Positions 1 to 10,960 of a stretch of DNA of 64,000 nt are shown here, one piece after another (within the stretch, counting starts at the first letter, position 1; each line of letters starts with the position of its first letter). Under the pieces are notes generated by a model, which saw nothing but the letters and a program-made list of their open reading frames with translations, was not told the DNA's origin and did no database searches. The DNA is taken from positions 62,001 to 126,000 of the forward strand of contig JBAJFG010000344.1 of the NCBI GenBank assembly GCA_037903475.1, given 5' to 3'. This DNA comes from Ancylostoma caninum. Taxonomy: Eukaryota > Nematoda > Chromadorea > Rhabditida > Ancylostomatidae. The translations under genes were made by a program, and so were the position numbers.

Positions 1-727
1 TTTTAAGGAGAGGCGCGAAACAAATAGCGACTCTGTAGCAACAAGGTTTATTCCAGATTCATCAAAGTGTTACGTGCCAATGCATTTCTTTAAAAATATA
101 ATCTTCAAAAGAAAAGTAAAGGAGTTTACTACATCTGATGTGTCATAAGTTACCGCAGATCCTGTGCTAGCTCATTTCCTCGCAGTTATGGCATGTTTTT
201 CTGTGGATTTTGTCTCATTCAACAGTGCTGGAATTAAACCATTTTTTGTCATAAACACACTCTTGAACCCTGCTAGATAAAGAGCAGAAGACGTTCACCG
301 CTGACATGCAATACCAGATTTTTGGTGCAGCCAAGTGCACTGATTCAGTCCTCAAGTTCTTGCAAAACAGCAAGAAATAGCGAGAATCACGGCTTTCGAC
401 AGTGATTTTAAATGGAATGAAGCGAAATCCACGCAAGAACGGTGGTTGATGAGTTGGAGAAGCACCCAAAAGTTGCTTGGACGAGAAAATTGAGCCCCAC
501 ATGTTGAGAGCGACAGTTGTCCCTACAAAGTGAACTCCTCCTGTGCTGGGAAACATCTTTGAATTTACCTCCTACTTCACCCATAGCTTGACACTCATCA
601 AGGTGACTTACCTCGGAAAGGTGGGCTAAAGTGGCGGGTAAGACACACAAGGTTGTAGCAAATGTTCTTGCTTTTTTGGAGACATTACATTTCATTGATC
701 TTTAAAAAAGGAAGAGACACTCAAAAA
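1..727. repeat. Left arm of a long inverted repeat
   Basis: This stretch is a close reverse-complement match to about 5368-6104, roughly 90-95% by eye, including the stretch around GTGTTACGTGCCAATGC. The inner end falls where the two copies diverge, after the AGGAAGAGACA.. stretch near 720. The left edge is cut by the window. The ORFs in it (for example 215-556, minus) have mirror copies in the other arm and match no protein I recognise, so I read them as repeat sequence. The right copy directly follows a mariner transposase fragment, so the repeat may be an unclassified element next to, or derived from, a mariner. Confidence 0.75.
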
Positions 728-1734
728 TGCGCTGCCATTTGCGCTAGAGTTTCAGCTTCATGTAGGAGAAATTTCTTCTACCTGAAGCTGAAATCCCAGT
801 GCAAAGGTAGTACAGTAGAGACTTCTAATTTCCTGGAAGCACTTTAATGGTGAACTGTTTCATACTGAATCATCTTCGTTTTCGTGAAAGCAATGACGAG
901 GCTATAAATATCAGTCTAGAAGAAGGTCCTTCTAATTTGACGGAAATGAGGTGAAACTCTGCTCAAGAATATTCTTCTTTTTTGAGTGATCGAGTTCTGA
1001 CAAATTAAGTGTTTTTTTCACATAGTGGAACTTTGGATTATTCAAGCTCTCACTTTTTCAAAGGAGGAATTTTGAATTAAACCGATTTTCATCTTCCACC
1101 AGATTTTTGAACTTGTTCTTTTCCTAGGTCCTTGAATAATCAAACTCTCGAATTAATTTGACCATTTCTGAACTCATAAACCTCGCAAAGTTCTCCACAA
1201 CCCCATGTTAAATGAACTTCACAGCATATGGCAACTTTTTCGGCAAAATTATCAAGTCATTGGACCATGTGGCTGTGAAAACTCGTTCAACTTTACCTCT
1301 CTTGTCCTCTGTATACAGGGTCTATTTCTAACCCTACCTTCTCAGAAACCGGAAAAATCGACGAGAATATGAGACCGTTGTCCTTTTTCATTTATTGCAA
1401 GATGACGCCTGGTGAAAATTCTAACACTAAAAGTAGTACGTGGACAATTCGGAACTAAGGATTCGGACTTACTTGCGTTAAAAAAAATTTCTATGAAAAC
1501 TGGAAAGCGCAATGGGGATATTAGCAGTCCCGTGCGTCCGCAGTGAGGAGTTGCACTTTTATCCAGTACGAAAATTTCAAGTTTTATCTTGAAGTTATGA
1601 ACAAAAAATCAAAAGACCGTTTTTCCTCCACTTTACATTTAAAGAAATTTTGAGAGGGTATGAATTGGTTTGGTCAGTAGACGTGTAAAGAAATGAAACT
1701 TTCCAGACAATTTTTTGGAAATTTCACGGAGCTT
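728..1734. other. No gene recognised
   Basis: AT-rich sequence with only short ORFs. I see no splice-bounded exon, known protein motif or clear inverted repeat. Confidence 0.5.
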
Positions 1735-2560
1735 TTTCGGAACTTCCGCGGGTGACCCGACGGAAGTTCCAAATAACCTCCGCGGAAGTTCCAAAATTAA
1801 ACAAGGGTGACGTAATTCGCGCATAATGGAGGGAACCATAACACGACTAATAAGGTAAAATCGACCAACATGAAGTGATGATCACCTATATGCGTGCAGA
1901 TACCAAAAATCGTAGGATCATGAATCCCACCTTAGGTCGTTTCATCACGTACCTCTACTTACTCCACTAGCGGTTTCGCTTTCTGAAGATGAGCTTCAAG
2001 TAGATCTGCCCTCTGACTGTGCCACGTATCTGCGTCAGGTTCCAAAATCATTGGCAACATGGAAAAATTCCTCTTTGGTAAAAATCTGTCAAATGGGAAT
2101 AATCCCAAGGGTACATTTATCTGACATGAGCTGTTTCCCGATATTCGACATTACAAATGTCATTATTGGGGCATCCAGAAGTGAATTTCGAGGAAAAAAT
2201 AGCGTAAAAGTTTTCGTATTCTACCATGGCTTCTTATTTGGCTAGCCGAAGCCAATCAAGAAAATATCACTATAAATTGGACGAAAACATGCCATTTGAT
2301 CTGTTAGTTTCTCGGATTATTCTATCTCTCTCGAAGCTCCGCGGAAGTTCCGAAAAGTGTCAAGCTCCGCGAAAGTTCTGAAGCCACTTTTTCCTCTGCG
2401 TCTCCACTCGGAACTTCCGCGGTACTTGTGCGGAACTTCCGAAAAAAATCGACGAGTGACGTCATATTTCTACTGAAGTGCCGAAAATCGGGCTTTATCA
2501 GTATAAATCAGGCTCCGCGGAAGTTGCGAAAGTCGGCAAGCTCCGCGAAATTCCGAAAGT
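1735..2560. repeat. Two clusters of a GGAAGTTCC / TTCCGCGGAA motif
   Basis: A short motif built on CCGCGGAAGTTCC, or its reverse complement GGAACTTCCGCGG, recurs about nine times in two clusters (about 1738-1795 and 2335-2560), with spacers of 10-60 bp and mixed orientation. The core TTCCGCGGAA is a perfect palindrome. Another copy is at about 48115-48130, inside a related dispersed repeat. No coding sequence is evident. Confidence 0.6.
2221..2365. repeat. Dispersed repeat copy 1
   Basis: This segment matches 47997-48137 almost base for base (shared strings include ACCATGGCTTCTTATTTGGC with one change, and GACGAAAACATGCCATTTG). The similarity resumes weakly at about 3400-3900 against about 48235-48650, which suggests two copies of one longer interspersed element of unknown class. 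Confidence 0.65.
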
Positions 2561-4053
2561 TCGCCTGGGTTTACGTTCTTGAAAGATTAATGCCGTGAAG
2601 TAGATCTACCAATGATTCTGTACCAAAATGAAATCTAACTATTTTAACAGAATGTTTTAATTCATCCAAACAATATGTAGCAAGACTTGCAAACTGTGTT
2701 TGTAGATGAAAACCTGCAGCGGGAGCTACTCCCTGCTAGGTAGGCCACAGGGAGTTATCATGATCGCCGCTGACGTCGCGGGGAATGAAAATGAAGAGGG
2801 GAATTCTGATATGAAGTTAAGTGGTTTTTACAGTTTTCAATAAGTTGCGGCGCGAGAAGTCACTCGCTGTGAGCCAACTTCTCTCCTTTCAAAGCGCGTC
2901 GGGGTTGCGGCAAACACCTCAGCTTGCCGCAATTAAAGGGAAGTTAAAAAACGGGAATTAAAGTTCTTTTCGTATATAAACGGGCACACACGTGTTCCCA
3001 GACTCAAATAGGAGTCTGCACATGTTCTATGAATGAAGTAGGCCTCAGAAAAACAGAAGATTTAAATACTAGAGCACATCAATTCAACATTAACGGCCAC
3101 TAGAAATCGATTGTGAAAGCCATCGGTCAGAAATGATGACGAGAGCCACATCGCGGAACAAAAAAAACCAAATGTGAATCCTGGGTGGCAGCCAAAGAAT
3201 GATAGTGAAAGCCATGGATTGAAAATTATGGCTAAAATCATGTCAATAAAAAAGAACACGTTAAGGTCTTCGAATAGGCCTGTGAACTGAGCGCAAGTCA
3301 TCCTCAGAGCACCGAATCAGGGAGAGTAAACATTGTTGGGTAAGGTATACCTGTCGCTGAAAGTATTAGGTTGTAGGGAAAGTTGCGGTTTTCAAAAGTG
3401 TGCTTTTCTCAATCTCTCGCTGGCTTGCAGCCATTTGATTTTTTTTGTATACATAAGGAGGTGACGTATGTGCGAGTTTAATATAATCACTACCATACAG
3501 CTAACACGAATAAAGAAATTGAGGAGTCTTCAATTGAACAACTAAAGAAGTACATATCATCATTAGCTCTAAACTCCTGCGCAATCCCTTCCAGCAAAAT
3601 GGAACTTTCAAAACAGTACATTCGTGGCTTTTCAGTATATGATTTCAAATCTTATGAATAGGCAGCCGCATCCAGTCGCGTCGACGGTCAGCATTTGGTG
3701 ACAGTATAATGTCCGAACACACTGCACAAGATTGGTCCACACGCCTTCTCGTTGGCGACCTCAACCTCGATGTTCCTGCACGGTCGAAATGTGCATCCGG
3801 AGTAGGTAATGAACGATTGCCACAGCAAGCAGAATCAGATTCACGGCAAACTGCGCGTCAATGTGCACAAGCCTGAATGTTCACATTGCCATCATAGCCG
3901 ATCACCTGCATCAATCGGGCAGAGTATAAAAACTATCACCGTGAGTGGTGATAGTTCGAAATAATGCGATCTCTAGCGATGTGTGGAGGTGTTTATTGAA
4001 TTGTCCTCATACGGACGCATAGAGAACTGGCTGAAGTTTCATATTCACAGGAA
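2561..4053. other. No gene; second half of the dispersed repeat
   Basis: No gene recognised. About 3400-3960 resembles 48235-48650 patchily. A 79-aa minus ORF at 3062-3301 has no recognisable motif. A small stem (ACTATCACC..GGTGATAGT) lies near 3939-3957. Confidence 0.4.
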
Positions 4054-4857
4054 ATGAGAAGTAGTGACTGTAGTAATGATGACCGTGTCGCTCTTCAGTC
4101 AGCGATCAGTGCAATTTTAGAGTGGTCTGTAGAGTGGAAACTACCCTTGTCGAGTCCTAAAACTAAGGTATTCCACCTTGGTCGGTTAAGAGAAGAGAAT
4201 GCCTACTTCCTTGGTGATGTACAGCTAAGTAGTACGAATACTATTTGTGATTTGGGTTTCACCTTGAATACGAACCTCACATTTGATGACCATTGCCGCA
4301 TTATAGCTAGAAAAGCAGACCATGTCGTTTACAATATATTCAGATCCTTATCTACTAAGTCTCCGGCACATCTTTTGGTCGCCTATAAATCTTATGTACG
4401 ACCCATTCTTGAGTACGGCGCTACGGTGTTCAGCCCAAAATCTAAGCGTTCTATATCAAGACTTGAGGCGGTCCAGAATAGTTTTACTAGGAAGCTTTGG
4501 ATACGGTTGCATGGGTATGATTATGCCAACACACCTCCTGCTTTTATTCGTAATTGCACGTTTAGCATTCCCACTCTTGATATGCGTAGAAGGAAGTATG
4601 ATCTCGTTATGGCCTATAAAATAATCAGTGGAAAGGTTAATCTCCCTACCAATAAATTTTACTCCGTATCTCCCTCATGCACGAGAGGCGGGCCATTCAA
4701 GATCACATTCCAGACAGCCAAGACCTCTTTACGGTCTTCTTTCTTTACACAGAGAGCTGGCTCCGTTTTCCTCAGACTCTCAAAGAAGTACATCCTGCCA
4801 CACTCTCTAGCACAATATAAAAGATTGGTTGACAAGTTCCTAAGAGAATCTGCATAG
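4054..4857 (+). pseudogene. CR1-like non-LTR retrotransposon, 3' end of reverse transcriptase ORF
   Basis: This 267-aa frame is the C-terminal (thumb and post-thumb) part of a CR1/jockey-type reverse transcriptase. Recognisable blocks are the DLGFTLN step near residue 66, the RPILEYGATVFSP block near 116, LEAVQNSFTRKLW near 138 and RRRKYDLVMAYKIISG near 179. The catalytic palm with the YxDD motif is missing, so this is the usual 5'-truncated insertion rather than a live element. The frame is uninterrupted and is followed by a short 3' UTR ending in an ATAAA microsatellite tail at about 4964-4980, typical of CR1-like LINEs. The next bases (4981 on) are mariner transposase sequence. The 17.4-18.06 kb remnant holds the palm portion of a similar LINE. 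Confidence 0.85.
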
Positions 4858-4980
4858 TGGGTTACTGTTTGAACAATTTTTAACTGTTGTGTCTAATTGT
4901 TGTGTTTTGTTCGTGTTTTTTTCTTTCACCCGAATTTCTGTTTTACGCGTGGTTATCCACGTACAAATAAATAAATAAAT
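4858..4980 (+). mobile_element. 3' UTR and AATAAAT tail of the CR1-like LINE
   Basis: Non-coding end of the LINE closing with (AAAT)n at about 4964-4980, the normal 3' terminus of CR1-like elements. It marks the insertion junction with the mariner fragment to its right. Confidence 0.75.
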
Positions 4981-5370
4981 GTCAAAATTATGCGTCGCCA
5001 ACGCTGGGTTGACCAGAATGAGCAGCTTGGGCTGTTACCGATAGCGGATCTTCACCCTCTGAGGGTTATAGTCAGTGATTGGGATGACTGCAAAGGCATC
5101 GTCCACTAAGTGATGCTGCCATGCGAAGCTGCCCTCACAGCAAACCTGTACCATCAGCAGCTAGAGAGATTCGCCCAGAAATCGCAAAGAAGTGTCCGAA
5201 TCACGGCACGATCCAATTTCTTTACGACGATACTCGTCCGTACACTGGAAGAGTAGCCAGCAAAAAGTGACCTTGACCTTGAATGAAAGTGCTGACTTAT
5301 CCACCGTACAGCCCTGACCTTGCGATAAAAGATTATCATGGTTGTGGTGATTCATTTTTGAATGTCTCTT
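4981..5370 (+). pseudogene. Mariner transposase fragment
   Basis: Translation across frames gives mariner transposase blocks in the right order: RRQRWVDQNEQ, then ADLHP, then a WDDCKGIVH block equivalent to the usual WWDxxGVVxxELLP, then LYHQQLERFARNRKE. About 5210-5330 gives an eroded second-Asp block (YDDTRPY where HDNARPH is usual) and PPYSPDLAIKDYH, which still has the third acidic residue. Stops and frameshifts interrupt it, so it cannot be active. The N-terminal half is missing on the left, where the CR1-like LINE abuts, which suggests that the LINE inserted into an older mariner. Confidence 0.8.
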
Positions 5371-6104
5371 CCTTCTTTCAAAGTCAATAAAATGTAATGT
5401 CTCCAAAACAGCAAGAACATTCGCTACAACCTTATGTGTCTTACCCGCCACTTTAGCCTACCTTTCCGAGGTGAGTCACCTTGATGAGCGTCAAGCTATG
5501 GGTGAAGTAGGAGGCGTCACCGTCTTCACCCGAGGTAAATTCAACGATGCTTCCCAGCACAGGAGGCGTTCACTTTGTTGGGACAACTGTAGCTCTCAAG
5601 ATGTGGGGCTCAATTTTCTCGTCCAAGCAACTTTTGGGTGGTTGTCCTCCTCATCAACCACCGTTCTTGCGTGAATTTCGCTTCATTCCATTGAAAGTCA
5701 TTGTCGAAAGCCGTGATTCTCGCTATCTCTTGCTGTTTTGCAAGAACTTGAGGACTGAATCAGTGCACTTGGCTTCACCAAAAATCTGCTATTGGATGTC
5801 AGCAGTGAACTTTTTCTGCTCTTTATCTAGCAGGGTTCGAGAGTGTGTTTATGACAAAAAAATGTTTTAATTCTAGCACTGTTGAATGAGACAAAACCCA
5901 CAGAAAAACATGCCATAACTGCAAGGAAATGAACTAGCACAGGATCTGCGGTAACTTATGACACATCAGATGTAGTAAACTCCTTTACTTTTCTTTTGAA
6001 GATAGTATTTTTAAAGAAATGCATTGGCACGTAACACTTTGATGAATCTGGTATAAACTTTGTTGCTACAGAATTGCTATTTGATTTGCGTCTCTCTTTA
6101 AAAC
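5368..6104. repeat. Right arm of the long inverted repeat
   Basis: Reverse-complement partner of 1-727. The two arms enclose about 4.6 kb with the motif clusters, the LINE end and the mariner fragment. ORFs at 5471-5674 and 5547-5870 mirror those of the left arm and show no known domain. Confidence 0.75.
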
Positions 6105-6769
6105 CTCAAATTCTCTTGGTTTTAAGAAAATCTCTTTTTGAGATGAAAATCTCACAGAGCTCGCCTAAACAACCTGTGTGCCTGTAACAAAATGCTCCTC
6201 TGTCTCTTCCATGCTAGTGACTTCTAAACAAAGACTTAATTTTGGGCAAACGATGACCGGATATGCAAATTTCAGGTTGTATGTGGTGTTCGCGATACGA
6301 GATTGGCGAGCAGTTAACAGCAGATGATTCGTTTCCTCACGAAGTGTAAGAATAGTTCTTGGCCACTTGATGGACTCGACATTCGGGAATTATTATTATA
6401 ACTGCTGTCTGTAAAAAACACTAGTTTATGTGGTTTGAGCTGAATTACTGCTGCCATTCAAGTTTTGGGTTTGATGTAATGACGGAATCACTTGCATTCC
6501 CCTGCTGAAATTTGCCACGCATCGTTCTGTCTTCCTCATCGTCATTTATAAACAGATCAAAAATCGAATCTTTTACAACGTAGTCAAGGATAACTGCTCA
6601 GACAACTGCGCGGTTTTATCCTCGGGAACTTCGCAGATTATAGGCTATCTCAGCCCACCTGACTTCGTAGAATAAACACACAAATCTAAACAAACAGCAT
6701 TTTGCACATCATTACGTAGTATCAGGGATCATTATTTTTAATCGAGACAGTATAATGTAACAGGTTGGG
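6105..6769. other. No gene recognised
   Basis: AT-rich spacer between the inverted repeat and the segmental block carrying gene A. No exon, motif or fold-back seen. Confidence 0.5.
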
Positions 6770-7596
6770 GGCGGAAGTAGCAGTAGGTAGGCTCGTCCCA
6801 CTCTGGGGTCTGCAAGAGGGCGAATTTCAGAATATGAATCCGCTTTTATACATGAGAATCACATCGCTGAAGAGGTCCTGTAGTTGGAAACGTTCAAACA
6901 TCACCATGTTATTCCTGAAGGACACGTAAACAATTATAGAACGGTAGATCTACTCAAACAGCCAACAATATAGGTGAAACATCACACAGGTACGTGTCGA
7001 AAATTTTTGAATTAATGTTTATCACAAGCTGTTTCGCACTAAAAATATGCACTTTGAGACCAGCCAGAAAGACACCTTCAGTGCTCGATGATAAAGACCA
7101 CCAGATGTACTGAATGTCCATGTTACGGCCAGGCTAGCAGACATCTGGTGGTTTTCATTATACTGTAGAACCTAGTTGTTTTTCAACTTGTGAAGAACTG
7201 AGAGCATTTCCATTTATTAAATAATTAAGGTAAGAATGCGGGATGAGACAAGGATTGTTGTCATCCTGTTAAAGCTGTGAGTTAATGGTGGACTTAAAGG
7301 CATTGTCTCAGCTCATTGACCGCAGTCGAGATTTCCACGTCGGTCGAACATATGCGAGCAAAAGATGTACCTTAAATTTCGTGAAAATGTCGAAAACCCT
7401 ACAAGTTACGGGGCTGCTCCAATATTGGACTTGGGTTTTTAACCGTTTTTTTCCACATTTCAAGCACATTATTGGGAATCAGTACAGCACGTCGAGTAGG
7501 ACCAGATTCCGTTGATATGTCGTTACCAATAATGAGGAGAGTCTGCTTTAAAGCCGAAGCTGTATATCTGAGCATGGTGGTTGAGTACAATAGCTA

Positions 7597-7733
7597 CATA
7601 CATTTATAGTGCATCGGAGTCCAATCCGATCGGATAAGAAAAGATACGTATCAATCAATATCCGTATCTGACCGACGAGGATCGATACGTTTCTTTTCCT
7701 ATCTGACCGGATCGGACTATGACTATAAATGTA
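7597..7733. repeat. Short foldback element (MITE)
   Basis: Inverted arms of about 55 bp: the left begins TACATTTATAGT and runs through GATCGGATAAGAAAAGATACG, and the right is its imperfect reverse complement ending at ACTATAAATGTA. The loop is about 30 bp. No coding capacity. Confidence 0.75.
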
Positions 7734-7949
7734 GTTTATGACAACACTGAGATTATACTTGTGTGTGAACTCAGTGTTCGAAATTAAACTACGAGCTCAC
7801 CGTAACGCTGAGTTTCCTTCCTTCCATGCGCTCTGAATTTTATTATGAGAACTACATTGTTCAGGTGGTCTACTAAGCCAGTTTGTAACTAGGGAAATGA
7901 ACTCACTGTTCGAATATGTTAACACGTTGAGATAATCACGATTTAAGAG

Positions 7950-8553
7950 GCCGAATTGGCCTCGGCTACCCACCTTTGGCCGGCCAGATTTGGGCACTTA
8001 CATATATATCGTAGATAAGGCTACTCACAGAAGTCCCTCAAATTTCGCAAATAAGAGTTTTTAGATGTGTTGAATCCAAATACATTGAATGATGAATGTG
8101 TGTTGAATATAATATTCATTTTGTACCATGGCTTCGTTTTGGAGAAATTACAGTTAGTGGTGGAAAAGGTTCCGGCGAAACGTAGCCAGCCTTTAATAGC
8201 CACGAGAGCGGTCATATTTGGCCAGCCTTCGAAAGAGGGCAAAATGTGGCCAAAAACTTCAGGAAACATTTTGGCTGGAACTTTGCACGGAGGTGGTATT
8301 TTAGGTGCTGTGCACCAAAATCGCATCCACTTCATGCAATAACGCATTTTGGTAGGACTACTGTAGGTGTACGGTAGGTATGGTGACTCACAGAACTTTT
8401 TGAAACTGCGGATAGGCGGTTATTTGAGGGACTCAACACGAGTATCAATGTCGTTTTGCATGTTATTGCCATTTTCCTGCTGAATTCAGCATTTTCTTCC
8501 AAATTCTAGCCGACCAAATGTGGCTGGCTACGGCCACGCCAGAATTCGTCCTA
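7950..8553. mobile_element. ~600-bp insertion with imperfect terminal inverted repeats
   Basis: Present here but absent from the paralogous sites near 29243 and in the left arm, where GATAATCACGATTCAAG is followed almost at once by AACTATTCTGG. The ends are GC-richer inverted repeats (left GGCCGAATTGGCC.., right ..GGCCACGCCAGAATTCG). Internal ORFs (8021-8347 minus and 8067-8342 plus, on opposite strands of the same DNA) have no recognisable domain. Probably a non-autonomous DNA transposon. Confidence 0.65.
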
Positions 8554-8907
8554 ATAACTCAACTATTCTGGGGCAGGTGTATCCAACAGGTACATTCAAA
8601 TCCAAAAGCAATTACCACTCACAGAAAAAAGATGGGAGAAAAGGTTGTTAGTAAAGACTTAGATTCAAACAAGAAAAAACAAAAAATTTTAGCCAGTTTT
8701 GCGTACGACGTCGCAATACATCTGTATCGAAATGTTCCCGACCTAAACTGCCTCAAAAAGACTTGAAGGGACAACATTTCATTACGAGCAAATACAGGAC
8801 CCTCCAACATCAAAATGCTTGTCACGATTCCAAATTTTGTTGGATCATTTTTAAAAAAAATCTGTCATCTGAAAATTTCCATGTTCTTTCTTCTTTGAAC
8901 CTGGGCA

Positions 8908-9204
8908 TTGTGTTTAATCTACGAACTTAGTAGAGCGCGCATTATGAACTTTATCAACGAATGCTTAGAATGTAATATTAAGTGGTCGGGAACCTACTTC
9001 ACACAAACAAGGTGTCTCGCCATAGGTCAGAGGCTAGCACCAGCTCTCTCTATCTGCTTCATAAGCAAGATAGAAGAACCAGTGCTAGTTCGAATGCCGC
9101 AGATGTACTGCCGTTATATCGACGACTGCTGCATAGTAACATCAACACAGTCCGAAATGAATGTTTATGGATTTTCAACGAGCATTCCCAGTGCATTAAA
9201 TTTA
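8908..9204 (+). pseudogene. PLE reverse transcriptase fragment (YIDD motif)
   Basis: The frame contains an AIGQRLAPALSICFISKIEE block (fingers/palm region of Penelope RT) and, about 25 residues on, the catalytic RYIDDCCIV motif, i.e. YxDD. The N-terminal RT motifs are missing, and the frame is broken at 9205 by a MITE insertion. It resumes near 9456 as TRETRKNGWLLYINAKV, which belongs directly after the RT in these elements. Confidence 0.8.
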
Positions 9205-9455
9205 AAAGCAATTTATACTAAATGCGTGCGACTGACAGAGCGTGCGTCTATATGATAGAGAATAGAGTACCGTCGCATTGTAGTCGCATCGCAGTCGCAG
9301 CTCAGACGCACGCGTTTACTGCCTCGCGGCGGCAGCGCGTTCATTTCATTGAGGATGTACATGCCGTGTTGACCGGTCTTCATGGAAATTCCCTCTTAAA
9401 TGGATGCGTGCGACTGACGCGCCACTGACGCGCGCAGCTAGTATAAATTGCCCTT
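9205..9455. repeat. MITE family alpha, copy 1 (inside the PLE)
   Basis: Terminal inverted repeats read approximately AAGGGCAATTTATACTA; the left copy has lost two G. The inner part is GC-rich and palindromic, with GCGTGCGACTGACGCGC near both ends. Related copies are at 40134-40375, 58976-59222 and, partly, 59241-59428. Its position within an otherwise continuous PLE reading frame shows it inserted after the PLE. Confidence 0.85.
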
Positions 9456-9733
9456 TACACGAGAAACCCGGAAGAACGGTTGGCTACTCTATATTAACGC
9501 AAAAGTGAGGTTGTCCAACATCACTTTTCGAATTACTGGTATCGCAAGGAGAGTTCCAAGAACATCTTCGTTAACGCCAAATCCGCTCACCCAACAGCAA
9601 TTAAACGTGACGTTATCCAAAAGATGTTCAAAACGGCGATAAGGGTAGAATTGGGATAAAATGACTTCCCGGATAGCCAGCAGCAATGGTTACTCGGTAT
9701 CACAACATTCGCGCAAACATCGTACTGTGAAAT

Positions 9734-10228
9734 GTGGACGTCATCACAGCGGAAACAAGATTCCCCTTTGCCTACCCTTCATTTCAGATGAAGTCAGTGC
9801 AGCCATCCAAAAATGCATTTCTCGAGCTGAACAGCAAATGTTCATCAGAACATTGCATAGTATGCCCGCACGGACAGGAAGGCGATTGCGCAAAGATTTG
9901 GGTAATATATGAAATTGAATGCTTGGACTGTAACGCGCTGTATATAGGGGAGACCAGGAGAGCGCTTAATGTGCGCGTAAAGGAGCATTTAGCGAGGCAG
10001 AAACGAGGAAGTCTAATATCACCGCTTAGCAGGCACAGGAACGAAGCGCATCACGGAAGCGATTTCAATGTCAAATGCACGATCTTGACATGTGAAGTTG
10101 AGATCTCGGCCAGAAAAGCGCTCGAGGCATTCTGGATTACAGTGAAGAATCCAGAAATGAACATCAACAACGAGTGTTTGTCAATGATAAGTGGCTTTCT
10201 GCCGTTCGTATCCTTGAGCGAGCTATAG
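9734..10228 (+). pseudogene. PLE GIY-YIG endonuclease domain
   Basis: This 164-aa frame holds the GIY-YIG nuclease core: VIYEIECLDCNALYIGETRR (near residue 57), then ALNVRVKEHL with the conserved Arg and His, and a later ISARKALEAFWI segment carrying the Glu of the PLE nuclease. It is preceded by a CxxC-type linker (CSSEHCIVCPHG) that is usual in Penelope elements. The frame is open, but the RT upstream is broken, so this is a remnant. The 43.0-43.6 kb fragment is from the same family. Confidence 0.85.
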
Positions 10229-10544
10229 ATAACATCGTGGACAATGCGGCATTACTCACTTGCCCGTAACGACAATTAAGATTGCTGCAGAATACTACGC
10301 ATTAGCCGTGGATTCAGAGTGGGTTCATCTTTTGTCCTGAATGCTTTCTACGCAGCGAGCTTGGGAAAGGGTTGAAAACTAGCAGAGTAGGATGGGGCGT
10401 TTTGCGGTTTGGACACAGAACTATGAACCACTTTTAGGCATCCGAAGACGACGATTAAGTCGAAACGTCAGGCTAGAAATAACCCTGTCCAGCTATCAAA
10501 CCTGGTTGCCGCTATATAGTATAGAAGATCTTTTATCTGAGTTT

Positions 10545-10960
10545 CTATCACCTGATTCGAAGACTTTATTTTGTTTTTTTTTTCCTGTTCCACGAAGATG
10601 AACTCGTTCCACTAGGATGTCGCTCCAAATTTCCATATGGAAGGTATTCAAAGGGGCAAAGCCAGGTCATGAGGTGGGTGATTTAATAATTCGGATCTGC
10701 ACTCTCGTGTGGCAGTTACTGCAAATTTTGATTTGTGAACTAGAGTGTTCTCCTAGAGCAAGAGAATTCCATCTTTCCACGACCCTCTTCCTTGATTGCA
10801 TCTCGAAGTTGGAGGGGCAAATTAGCGTAATAGTGTCACGTGATTGTGACATCGTTCTTGAGGTGGTCAACTATAAGAATTCTTTTGCAATCCAGGAAAT
10901 TGTGGCCAAAACTTTCCCTGTCTGGGTCCCATTAGCGCTCTCATTGTTCGCGAAAAACCT
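10545..10960 (-). pseudogene. Mariner transposase C-terminal remnant (block A copy)
   Basis: The minus strand is homologous to the mariner remnants at 25763-26275 (+) and 29449-29865 (-). It encodes decayed C-terminal transposase sequence that crosses frames. The PLE above lies at its 3' side. Not coding today. Confidence 0.6.

Larger units (their letters stand above)
8850..10535 (+). mobile_element. Penelope-like element (PLE), 5'-truncated and decayed
   Basis: The insert interrupts a mariner remnant that is continuous in the paralogous copy at 29520-29590. It carries the end of a PLE reverse transcriptase followed by a GIY-YIG endonuclease, the diagnostic PLE order. The RT portion (8908-9204) is split from the rest by a MITE. 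The edges are approximate because I could not define a clean target duplication here. The sequence around 10440, encoding SEDDD in one frame, resembles the usual PLE 3' terminal repeat. Confidence 0.75.

Noticed and set aside
215..556. Protein-coding gene in the inverted repeat arms
   Set aside because: The frame recurs in the partner arm only because the DNA is repeated; no family match, no splice signals, and the two copies differ by stops and shifts at the ends.
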